A stretch of DNA of 46,773 nt, taken from Sphingomonas sp. CCH9-E2. GTDB lineage: Bacteria > Pseudomonadota > Alphaproteobacteria > Sphingomonadales > Sphingomonadaceae. The DNA lies in NCBI RefSeq assembly GCF_001557215.1, contig NZ_LSJM01000309.1, positions 1 through 46,773 of the forward strand, written 5' to 3'. Positions 8,925-16,395 of this stretch are shown in pieces; within the stretch, counting starts at the first letter, position 1; every line of letters begins with the position of its first letter. The position numbers and the translations under genes are program-made. A model generated the notes under the pieces. The model saw only the letters and a program-made list of their open reading frames with translations, had not been told where the DNA came from and did no database searches.

Positions 8925-9919
8925 CAGAGAAGCTCCCGTGCCCGGAGCGCCGGGCCCATCGCCGCGACCGCATCAAAGGGTAACGCTTTGGCCTGCAGCC
9001 CGACCTCGACATTGAGTGATTGGAGATAGTCCACCCGCTTGACGCTTAGCCCTGGCGAGCGCCCATAGGGCTGGTGCTTCTGAATGAAGTTCCAGACTGC
9101 CTCAGCCTCTGTTGGATCAGGTTGACCGGCGGCCTTGCGCCGCGCTTCCAGGTAGGCCAGCTTCGAGCCTGGGCTGGAAAGATAGCGGAAGAGCCGCGAA
9201 TAGGCCGCCAGGCAGCGCGCGACCGCTTCTGGCTTGTCGCGGATCGCGCGAAGCGAAGCATAGGCAGGCTGATAGGTATAGTCCGGCAGTTCGCGCCACA
9301 GTTCGCCACCGGCGACCACTCGGGCGCGGGAATCCGACACGCCTGCAATGCCGCTCAGGCCGGCATCGACCGTGCCCGAAAGCACTGCTTCCAGTACCTG
9401 CGCGTTGCTTCCGACATTGACGAACTCGACGCTCGCCGGATCGACCCCCTTCTTGCGTAACAGCGCGACCGTAAGGATGTGGAGCAGCCCCTTGGTGGCA
9501 CCGATGCCAATGGTGCGACCGGCGAGATCCTCGACCCGTGCCACCTCCATGGAGTACAGCGCCAACGCCGGCTTTTCCATCGCGGAGCCGACCAGCCGTA
9601 GTTCCTTGCCTGCTTCGATCGCCGGCAGCACCCCGACGAAACCCGAAATCATGCATACATCCGCCTGATCGGCGAGCAGCGCTTCCATCGGTGCAGAGAT
9701 GGTCCTGCCCTCGACGATTACCGCGTCGAGTGAGAGCTGATCGAACAGGTTAAGATCGACGATCATCTGCTGGAGAGTGGCATTTTCCGAGCCCTGATTG
9801 CTGGCGACGCGGATAGCGTAACGCCTGCCTCCGGCGAGCACCGGTCCGCCGACCAGCCATGCAGAAGCAGCGGCGCCGGCGAGGAAACCGCGGCGCCCGA
9901 TCATCAAATTGTCGGTCAT
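8924..9919 (-). CDS. NitT/TauT-type ABC substrate-binding protein (SBP2)
   Basis: A 331-residue NMT1-fold binding protein. The N-terminus carries a Tat motif (GRRGFLAGAAASAWL) and no lipobox Cys, so it is probably a soluble periplasmic protein. The body parallels SBP1: ADVCMISGFVGVLPAIEAGK, VEDLAGRTIGIGATKG, LLRKKGVDPASVEFVNVG and a closing VDYLQSLNVEVGLQAK. The ATG at 9919 is chosen over longer reading because upstream residues are the shadow of the LysR gene, and a GAGGATAG site precedes it. It lies 17 bp after the LysR gene on the same strand, so the regulator and this SBP are probably cotranscribed. The two SBPs may give one transporter two substrates. Confidence 0.9.
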   Translation of the reverse strand: MTDNLMIGRRGFLAGAAASAWLVGGPVLAGGRRYAIRVASNQGSENATLQQMIVDLNLFDQLSLDAVIVEGRTISAPMEALLADQADVCMISGFVGVLPAIEAGKELRLVGSAMEKPALALYSMEVARVEDLAGRTIGIGATKGLLHILTVALLRKKGVDPASVEFVNVGSNAQVLEAVLSGTVDAGLSGIAGVSDSRARVVAGGELWRELPDYTYQPAYASLRAIRDKPEAVARCLAAYSRLFRYLSSPGSKLAYLEARRKAAGQPDPTEAEAVWNFIQKHQPYGRSPGLSVKRVDYLQSLNVEVGLQAKALPFDAVAAMGPALRARELL

Positions 9920-9936
9920 CTCTATCCTCAGAAAGC

Positions 9937-11172
9937 TCAGCTCGCCTCGCGGAACAGCGGCATCACTGCGGCATCGGTCACATGCTTGCGCACCAGGTCG
10001 ATGAATGCCTGGTGGAGCTGCGTCGGGAGCCAGCCGGCTCGCATGGTAATGCCGATTGCGGGAGCGGGCTCGATCGGACCGAAGGGCACTGCAACGAGTC
10101 GGCCATCCTCGTGGAGCAACTCGTAGGTGGTCATCAACGTCAGCCTGTCGCTGCCCGTTAGGAGGTGACGGATGACGGGCAGTGCGCAAGTGGCGATCGA
10201 CGCGTTCGGCCCTGGGCCGCCTGCGAAGAGCCGCTCGAAGCAGCCGCGCCGCGCCGCGCCGGGTGTGCCGACCACCCAGTCATATTCGAGCAGATCTGCC
10301 ACCGTCACCTTGCCCTTGCGCAAGATCGGATGTCCGCGCTGCGCGACAATCGTGTAGGGCGTTTTGGCCAGTGCCTCGTTGCTTAGATCCCGAGCGGTGG
10401 TTTCCTGCACCAGCCCGAGCACGAAATCGACCGCACCCGCGCGCAAGCTCTTAAGCATTTCCGACGCGCTTTCGTTGATGATGCGTATTTCAGCGGTCGG
10501 ATAGGCTTTCACGAACTCGTCGAGCACCGATGCTAGCAACACACTGCCGCCGAAGGGCATGGCACCGATCGAGATCTGACTATTGAAGCTCCCGCGCGCC
10601 GCCTCGATTTCCTTGATACCCCATTCGATTTCCTGGGTCGCTAGCTTCATACGGCGGCCCAACTCGATACCGGCAGGCGTGACCATCACGCCTGCTGCTG
10701 TGCGGTAGTAGAGTGGCTTGCGGAGGTTGCCTTCCAAGTCGCGTGCTGCACGCTGGAGCGAGGCCTGGCTAAGGCCAAGCGCTTCCGCCGCCTGTCCGAA
10801 CGATCCGGTCTCGACGATGGCGATCAGACTGCGCGCTTGCGACTTGGAGATGCGCTTGGCGATCATCGGGGCGGAAGCCACAGGCAAGCCGAGCTCGACC
10901 AGCGCCTCCTCCATCTGCACAAACAGCCGCGTAGTGCGGCGATGAAATATCTTGCCCAGCTCGTTGAGATAGGAGCCGCTGGCGCGCCGCTCGAGCAGAG
11001 TCACGCCGACTTGCTGCTCCAGCTTGGCCAACGCCTGGGTCACCGCAGGTTGCGAAAGATTGCATTCCTCAGATGCTCGGCGAACGCTGTCCAGCCGTCC
11101 AACACTTTCGAAGAGCTTGAGCTGCCGAAAGCTGAGCGACGCTGCCCGCGCCTCGGGGTCCATGTAGATCAT
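9937..11172 (-). CDS. LysR-type regulator with two N-terminal HTH domains
   Basis: A 411-residue protein, about 100 longer than normal LysR regulators (near 300). Residues 14-73 form a canonical LysR winged HTH (SFRQLKLFESVGRLDSVRRA, LSQPAVTQALAKLE). After a short linker, residues 107-165 form a second complete LysR HTH (SQARSLIAIVETGSFGQAAE, LSQASLQRAARDLE, then VTPAG). The effector-binding domain runs from about 197 to the end. The ATG at 11172 has an AGGAGAGG site 8 nt upstream. It is divergent from the catabolic genes starting at 11689 and cotranscribed with SBP2, so it probably senses the cluster substrate and acts on the 516-bp region between them. Confidence 0.93.
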   Translation of the reverse strand: MIYMDPEARAASLSFRQLKLFESVGRLDSVRRASEECNLSQPAVTQALAKLEQQVGVTLLERRASGSYLNELGKIFHRRTTRLFVQMEEALVELGLPVASAPMIAKRISKSQARSLIAIVETGSFGQAAEALGLSQASLQRAARDLEGNLRKPLYYRTAAGVMVTPAGIELGRRMKLATQEIEWGIKEIEAARGSFNSQISIGAMPFGGSVLLASVLDEFVKAYPTAEIRIINESASEMLKSLRAGAVDFVLGLVQETTARDLSNEALAKTPYTIVAQRGHPILRKGKVTVADLLEYDWVVGTPGAARRGCFERLFAGGPGPNASIATCALPVIRHLLTGSDRLTLMTTYELLHEDGRLVAVPFGPIEPAPAIGITMRAGWLPTQLHQAFIDLVRKHVTDAAVMPLFREAS

Positions 11173-11688
11173 TTTTCTGCCTCTCCTGCCAAGCTGGATA
11201 GCAAGAATTTATCTCACCTGAAACAGGACGGGCGATATGCTGCAACGCGAATATGATCGCCTGAAATAGCCATTCCAAAGGCGCGGTGCTTGCATCGTCT
11301 GGAATGCTCGCCTCTCGCGATACGCGAATTAATACAGATATATAGCACCAACCTGGCATCGATGACGCGACTTCGATTACGGCTGACCACATCTAGTCGC
11401 GCCTGCGAAATCGTGGGGAAAGCAGCCGTTCAAAGCAGGCAAAACCACTCTCAATGAGCGCAAAACTTATCGCCCCAAAGCTCAATATCTGTCGCCCGCT
11501 TTGCGCCTAACTTATGCGGCACGCCCACTGCGACACCCGTGGCAGGCCGATAGGAATTGCGCTGCAGAGTCCAAGATATGCGCTCTGCCCCGTTGCCCTG
11601 GCGGTACAGTCGGCGCTTTGTGCAGGGGAAGCGGATCGAAAGCGGACGCTGTCGGCGCTTTCGCCGAGCGTATTCCAGGGAGAGTCTC
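11173..11688. promoter_or_regulatory. divergent promoter region with inverted repeats
   Basis: This 516-bp gene-free stretch separates the minus-strand LysR gene from the plus-strand catabolic genes. I see no credible coding region. Two inverted repeats stand out: a perfect TCGCG-ATA-CGCGA at 11315-11327, and an interrupted GGCGATAT...ATATGATCGCC at 11231-11261. AT-rich sequence (AATTAATACAGATATATAGC) directly follows the first and could hold a -10 region. These are the best candidates for regulator binding sites of the tandem-HTH LysR protein. Confidence 0.45.
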
Positions 11689-12669
11689 GTGGCGGAAAAG
11701 GTAAAACTGAAGATCGCGATCGCGGATCATCCGCACACCGTGGCGATCAAGAACGGATCGATCCCGATCAGGGGCGTGGAGCCCGAATTCATCACGGTGA
11801 AGCCGCAGATCGGCGCGTTCCGCCGGATGGTCCGCGATGTCGAGTTCGATGTCTGCGAGCTGGCGCCGACCACCTATATCATTGCTCGTGCCTATGGCGC
11901 GCCGTTCGTGGCATTGCCGATCTTTGTGGTGCGTCGCTTCCACCATGCGGGCATGTTGGTGCATCCCGGCTCCGACATCAAAACGCCCAAAGATCTGGAA
12001 GGAAAGCGGGTCGGCGTGCGCGCCTATTCAGTCACGACCGGCGCCTGGATACGCCAGGCGTTCATCGACGACTACGGGCTCGATCCTTCCAAGGTTACCT
12101 GGGTGGTCGATGACGAGGAGCATGTAACCCAGCTCGAGCTGCCGCCCAACGTCATCCACGCCCCCGAAGGTCGCAGCCTTGCCGACATGATGGCCGCAGG
12201 TGAGCTGGACGCGGGCGTGGAAGCGAATGCCGGCATCGGCCGCACCGGAAACCCAACCGGGGGCTGGCAGGAAGTCGAGGCCGACTATCCCGACCTGATC
12301 CCCAATGCCGCTGAGGTAGAGGCCGACTATTACCGCCGCACGGGCGTCTATCCGATGCACGGCACCATTGTGGTCAAGGACTCGGTGCTCGCCGAGCATC
12401 CATGGGTTGCCCAGTCGCTGACCGAAGCCTTTACCTGCGCCAAGGAGGAATGGCTGGCCCGTCTCAATTCGGGAGAGGAGACCGGCAAGGGCGCAGACAA
12501 GTATCGCAAGCTCCAGAAGATCGTCGGCACTGACCCGCTTCCCTATGGCATCGAGGTGAACCGCCCCACCATCGAGGCCCTTGAGAAGACCGCTTTTGAC
12601 CAGGGGCTTACCCCCCGGCGCATGTCGATCGACGAGTTGTTCGTCGATGTCGAGAAGGTGACGGCATGA
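11689..12669 (+). CDS. NMT1-fold protein related to 4,5-dihydroxyphthalate decarboxylase, copy 1
   Basis: A 326-residue protein with the two-lobed periplasmic-binding-protein fold, best matching the Pht5 (4,5-dihydroxyphthalate decarboxylase) group. Typical pieces are FDVCELAPTTYIIARAYG, the repeated FVALPIFVVRRFHHAG, and DLEGKRVGVRAYSVTTGAW. No signal peptide is present, so it is cytoplasmic, which fits an enzyme better than a transport protein. The GTG at 11689 follows CAGGGAGAG and begins where homology begins. It overlaps ligJ by 4 bp (ATGA), so the two are translationally coupled. It probably decarboxylates an aromatic or unsaturated dicarboxylate. Its paralogue is at 19617. A cytoplasmic ligand-binding role cannot be excluded. 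Confidence 0.82.
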   Translation: MAEKVKLKIAIADHPHTVAIKNGSIPIRGVEPEFITVKPQIGAFRRMVRDVEFDVCELAPTTYIIARAYGAPFVALPIFVVRRFHHAGMLVHPGSDIKTPKDLEGKRVGVRAYSVTTGAWIRQAFIDDYGLDPSKVTWVVDDEEHVTQLELPPNVIHAPEGRSLADMMAAGELDAGVEANAGIGRTGNPTGGWQEVEADYPDLIPNAAEVEADYYRRTGVYPMHGTIVVKDSVLAEHPWVAQSLTEAFTCAKEEWLARLNSGEETGKGADKYRKLQKIVGTDPLPYGIEVNRPTIEALEKTAFDQGLTPRRMSIDELFVDVEKVTA

Positions 12670-13691
12670 TCATCGATTGTCACGGCCACTTCACCACCGT
12701 CCCGACGTCGTTCCGCGACTGGCGGACGAAGCAGGTCGCATTTGCGGACGATCCGGCCAATGCCCCGAAACCGGAGGAAGGCGCGATTCTGAGCGACGAT
12801 CAGATTCGCGAAGGAATCGAGGGCGGCCAGCTCAAGCTCCAACAAGAGCGCGGCAGCGACTTGACCCTATTCTCGCCGATCGCAGGGCTGATGAGCCACC
12901 ATCTCGGCAACGAGCGCACCAGCCTCGAATGGGCACGGGTCTCGAACGACAATGTGAAGCGCGTCACCGAGCTGTATCCGGACAATTTCGTGCCGGTATG
13001 CCAGCTGCCGCAATCGCCCGGCGCGCCACCTGCAAACTCGGTGCCTGAGCTGCGCCGCTGCGTCGAGGAACTCGGGTTCGTCGGCTGCAACGTGAACCCG
13101 GACCCGACGGGGGGCTATTGGACTGGCAAGCCGTTCACCGACAGGGAATGGTATCCGCTGTTCGAGGCGATGTGCGACCTCGACGTGCCGGGCATGGTGC
13201 ATGTCGCGGCATCGTGTAACCCCAATTTCCACGGCACCGGCGCGCACTACATCAACGCTGACACCAGCGTGTTCATGCAGATTCTCCAGTCGAACCTGTT
13301 CAAGGATTTCCCGTCGCTGCGGCTGGTGATCCCGCATGGCGGCGGCGCGGTGCCCTATCACTGGGGACGCTATCGCGGCATGTCGCTCGAGATGATGGAC
13401 CGCCCGCTTGAAGGGCTGCTCGACAACATCTTCTTCGATACCTGTGTCTACCACCAGCCAGGCGTCGAACTGCTGACCAAGGTCATCCCCACGGACAATG
13501 TATTGTTCGGCTCGGAGATGATCGGGGCAGTGCGCGGGCGCGACCCCGATACTGGCGAATACTTCGACGACACCAAGCTCTATATCGACGCGCTGCCGCT
13601 GTCGGCGGAGGACAAGGCCAAGATCTACGAGGGCAATGCCCGCCGCGTCTATCCGCGCCTCGACGCGCAGCTCACGGCCAAGGGCCTCTGA
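12666..13691 (+). CDS. ligJ: 4-oxalomesaconate hydratase (LigJ-type)
   Basis: A 341-residue amidohydrolase-superfamily enzyme of the same length and N-terminus as LigJ of the protocatechuate 4,5-cleavage pathway. LigJ hydrates 4-oxalomesaconate to 4-carboxy-4-hydroxy-2-oxoadipate. Candidate zinc ligands are His6 and His8 (IIDCHGHF), His179 (GMVHVAAS) and Glu284 (LFGSEMIG), close to the set reported for LigJ. IPHGGGAVPYHWGR (His224) is a further active-site strand. It starts within the stop of the preceding decarboxylase-like gene. Its presence is the best clue that the pathway here passes through a 4-oxalomesaconate-like intermediate. I recognise no LigK-type (RraA-fold) aldolase in the window; the HpaI-type aldolase at 15516 may take that role. 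Confidence 0.92.
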   Translation: MIIDCHGHFTTVPTSFRDWRTKQVAFADDPANAPKPEEGAILSDDQIREGIEGGQLKLQQERGSDLTLFSPIAGLMSHHLGNERTSLEWARVSNDNVKRVTELYPDNFVPVCQLPQSPGAPPANSVPELRRCVEELGFVGCNVNPDPTGGYWTGKPFTDREWYPLFEAMCDLDVPGMVHVAASCNPNFHGTGAHYINADTSVFMQILQSNLFKDFPSLRLVIPHGGGAVPYHWGRYRGMSLEMMDRPLEGLLDNIFFDTCVYHQPGVELLTKVIPTDNVLFGSEMIGAVRGRDPDTGEYFDDTKLYIDALPLSAEDKAKIYEGNARRVYPRLDAQLTAKGL

Positions 13692-13702
13692 CACCAAAAC
13701 CT

Positions 13703-13742
13703 ATTGCCCGCCACGGAACATCAACTGTTCGCGGCGGGCAAT
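13703..13742 (+). terminator. hairpin after ligJ
   Basis: An inverted repeat (ATTGCCCGCC...GGCGGGCAAT, with an inner GAACA/TGTTC stem) lies 12 bp after ligJ. No T-run follows, and the next gene is on the same strand 57 bp further. It may attenuate rather than stop transcription, or protect the upstream mRNA. Confidence 0.5.
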
Positions 13743-13798
13743 CTAGGGAAATCAGGATGACGAAGCCGGGTTTAACCGGCCCCGCTTAGGAGCAGGCG

Positions 13799-14653
13799 TT
13801 GTCACCCTCGTTCGTCGATATCCACCCGCACGTCATCTCGGATGATGAAATCCGCTATCCCCCGACGCCACTGTTCGGCAAGCGGTCGGACTGGTCGCAG
13901 GAGCGCCCGTCGACGGTCGAGACGCTGATCGCACACATGGACGCTGCTGGCGTGGAAAAGGCAGCGGTGGTTCACAGCTCGACCACCTACGGTTTCGACA
14001 ATAGCTATGTCGTAGATGCCTGCAATCGCTATCCCGGACGCCTGCTCGCGGTTGGATCGATAGATGTCCTCGCGCCCGACGCGGTCGATGAAATTCATCG
14101 CTGGACCGAACGTGGCCTGGGCGGGTTGCGCGTCTTTACCGGCGGCAGCACCAAGGATTTCGACGCCAGCGAGCTCGACGATCCGCGCGCCTATCCGGCG
14201 TGGGAGTTACTCGGCAAGCTCGGGCTGACTATGAGCATTCAGACCGGACCGGTCGGCCTGGGAGCGGTGACCTCGCTTGCCCGGCGCTTCCCGGACGTCC
14301 CGATCATCCTGGACCATCTTGGTCGCCCCGATGTGACCGATGGTCCGCCCTATGATGCGGCAGCGAGCCTGTTTGCGCTGGCGGCCATTCCCTCGGTCTA
14401 CCTCAAACTCACCCCGCGCATCATGGCGGATTGTGTGAAAGGCGCAGCATCGCCCGAGACGCTGTTCCCCATGCTGGTCCAAACATTCGGAGCGAACCGC
14501 ATGGCGTGGGGGTCGAATTTCCCGACATCGGAAGGCACGCTTGCCGAGATCTTGGCCACTGCGAAGGATCGCCTGGCCAGCCTGTCCGATGAAGAGCGCA
14601 GCTGGATTTTTGCACGCACCGCGCAGACCCTCTATCCAGGGTTGGCAGACTGA
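13799..14653 (+). CDS. Amidohydrolase-2 family (COG3618, LigI-like) hydrolase, copy 2
   Basis: A 284-residue paralogue of the hydrolase at 7153, aligning without gaps over most of its length: DIHPH (His9, His11), GFDNSYVVDAC, RVFTGGSTKDFD, LDHLGRPD, YLKLTPR and GSNFPTSEG. As in copy 1, the expected GSD Asp is Asn240. The start is TTG, supported by TTAGGAG 8 nt upstream and by the homologous N-terminus; no ATG lies near. Its stop shares a base with the ABC ATPase start (TGATG), so the two are coupled. It probably acts on a ring-opening product or lactone. Having two copies may reflect two substrates or two steps. Confidence 0.87.
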   Translation: MSPSFVDIHPHVISDDEIRYPPTPLFGKRSDWSQERPSTVETLIAHMDAAGVEKAAVVHSSTTYGFDNSYVVDACNRYPGRLLAVGSIDVLAPDAVDEIHRWTERGLGGLRVFTGGSTKDFDASELDDPRAYPAWELLGKLGLTMSIQTGPVGLGAVTSLARRFPDVPIILDHLGRPDVTDGPPYDAAASLFALAAIPSVYLKLTPRIMADCVKGAASPETLFPMLVQTFGANRMAWGSNFPTSEGTLAEILATAKDRLASLSDEERSWIFARTAQTLYPGLAD

Positions 14654-15519
14654 TGGCTACGAAATTGGCAGTGCGACGCGCAGCGAACGAGGAACCACGG
14701 ATGGAAACGAGACAAGTGAAGCTCGCGGTGAAGGGCGTCCACAAGACGTTTCGCATCAAGAATAAGGAGACTGGGCAGGACAGCTTCCTCAATGTGCTCG
14801 GCAGCGTCGGCTTCGACGTCTACCAAGGCGAGATCGTCTCGCTGATCGGCGAGAGTGGATGCGGCAAGACAACCCTGCTTCGCATCGTTCAGGGGCTGAT
14901 CAAGCTCGACGCCGGCACGATCGAGGTAGAGGGCGTGCCTGTGAGCACGCCAGGGCGGGACCGTGGGTTCGTGTTCCAGCAGGCGAGCCTGCTGCCGTGG
15001 CGTTCCGCCCGGGCGAATGTCGAATTCGGGCTCGAACTGCAGGGCATTTCGAAGGAGGAGCGCCGCAAGCGTGCCGACGATCTGCTTAAGCTAGTCGGCC
15101 TTGGCCATGCCGCAGACCAGTATCCCCACCAGCTTTCGGGGGGCATGCAGCAGCGCATTGGCTTGGCCCGCGCACTGGCGATCGATCCCGAGATATTGCT
15201 GATGGACGAGCCATTTAGCGCGCTCGATGCCCAGACGCGTGAGGTGCTCCAAGCCGAGCTGCTGCGCATCCAGGCCGAGACTGGCAAGACCACCTTGTTC
15301 GTCACCCACGACCTCGACGAGGCTATCTACCTCAGCAACCGCATCGTCGTGCTGGCAGCCAAGCCCGGCCGAGTGAAGCGCATCGTCGATGTTCCCTTCG
15401 CGCATCCACGCCCGCCGCTGCCCGAGCTACGGGGCGATCCTCAATTTCAACGCATCCGCGCCGAGATTTGGGAGCTGATCCGGACCGGTGCGGCCGCCAA
15501 CGCGGCCGATGCGGCATGA
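14653..15519 (+). CDS. NitT/TauT-type ABC transporter ATP-binding protein
   Basis: A 288-residue ATPase of the SsuB/TauB/NrtD group. All core motifs are intact: Walker A GESGCGKTT, Q-loop VFQQASLLPW, signature LSGGMQQRIGLARAL, Walker B ILLMDEPFSALD and the switch His in VTHDLDEA. A PGRVKRIVDVPF segment near the C-terminus is typical of this subfamily. It should energise the permease encoded at 8024 and serve SBP1 and SBP2. It is coupled on both sides: TGATG with the preceding hydrolase and ATGA with the following aldolase. A second ATG at 14701 could be used, but the first fits the coupling. Confidence 0.95.
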   Translation: MATKLAVRRAANEEPRMETRQVKLAVKGVHKTFRIKNKETGQDSFLNVLGSVGFDVYQGEIVSLIGESGCGKTTLLRIVQGLIKLDAGTIEVEGVPVSTPGRDRGFVFQQASLLPWRSARANVEFGLELQGISKEERRKRADDLLKLVGLGHAADQYPHQLSGGMQQRIGLARALAIDPEILLMDEPFSALDAQTREVLQAELLRIQAETGKTTLFVTHDLDEAIYLSNRIVVLAAKPGRVKRIVDVPFAHPRPPLPELRGDPQFQRIRAEIWELIRTGAAANAADAA

Positions 15520-16373
15520 GCGGCGAGCGTCTCAACGGAATCATCCGAGCACTGGAAAGGGGCAAGCCTGCCTTCACCTGCTTCGCCAAGGCCGACAAGC
15601 TGACCGCGCAGGAGCTGAGCGACGCACCCTATGACGGAATTGTCTTCGAGATGGAGCATAATCCGTACGATGTCGCTGCGCTGGGCGATGCGCTGCAATA
15701 TATGCTCAACCGCAAGGTGATCGCGTCGTCGGGATCGGTCGCGCCCGCGGTGACGCCGATCGCGCGCATCCCCGCCAATGGCGGCGAGATGAACCAGTTC
15801 CAGGCCAAGCAGGTGCTTGATCGCGGGGTCTATGGCGTCATCACCCCGCATGTCAGCACGGTTGACCAAGCGTATAACATGGTCGCGTCGTGCCGCTATG
15901 CGAAGCCCAGTGGTGCCGCACTGTACGAACCCAAGGGCATCCGCGGCGACGGTCCGGCGACGGCGGCGCGCTACTGGGGCCTGACCATGCAGGAATATTA
16001 CGCCCGTGCCGATGTGTGGCCGCTGGCTCCACATGGCGAAATCCTGGTCGGCATGATGTGCGAGAGTCCCGAGGCAATTGAGAATCTTGACGATATCCTA
16101 AGTGACGTCCCCGGCATCGGCCTAGTGCTGATCGGAGAAGGTGACCTGAGCCAGGCGCTGGGCTATCCGCGCCAGTATGACCATCCAGAAGTGGTCAGCG
16201 CGATGAATCGAATCGTCGAGATCTGCCGCAAGCACAAGGTTGCAGTGGGCAATCCACACACCAACGCCGGCAATGTCGGGCGGCTGATCGACGAGGGATA
16301 CAAGTTTCTGATGTCGGCGCCCTCGCGCAGCTATGGGGTGGTCGGTCAGGGCCGGGACTTGGCGGGCTATTAG
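15516..16373 (+). CDS. HpcH/HpaI-type class II aldolase
   Basis: A 285-residue TIM-barrel aldolase/citrate-lyase-family protein. Family features include a VFEMEHNPYD strand, the barrel strand GVYGVITPHVSTVDQAYNMV, a metal-ligand Glu in CESPEAIENLDDI and Asp in GEGDLSQALG, and the late KFLMSAPSR strand. These enzymes split 4-hydroxy-2-oxo acids with a divalent metal, giving pyruvate or a related oxo acid. Because LigJ in the same operon would make 4-carboxy-4-hydroxy-2-oxoadipate, this may be the aldolase that cleaves it in place of LigK; that is inference. The ATG lies inside the ATPase stop (ATGA). The EPKGIRG motif is moved compared with classical HpaI, so the substrate may differ. Confidence 0.87.
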   Translation: MSGERLNGIIRALERGKPAFTCFAKADKLTAQELSDAPYDGIVFEMEHNPYDVAALGDALQYMLNRKVIASSGSVAPAVTPIARIPANGGEMNQFQAKQVLDRGVYGVITPHVSTVDQAYNMVASCRYAKPSGAALYEPKGIRGDGPATAARYWGLTMQEYYARADVWPLAPHGEILVGMMCESPEAIENLDDILSDVPGIGLVLIGEGDLSQALGYPRQYDHPEVVSAMNRIVEICRKHKVAVGNPHTNAGNVGRLIDEGYKFLMSAPSRSYGVVGQGRDLAGY

Positions 16374-16395
16374 CGAAATCGCAGAGGATCGGACC

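Noticed and set aside
15516..16373. Naming the HpaI-type aldolase ligK
   Set aside because: LigK belongs to the RraA fold family, while this protein has HpcH/HpaI motifs. A shared reaction is possible but the gene is not a LigK homologue.
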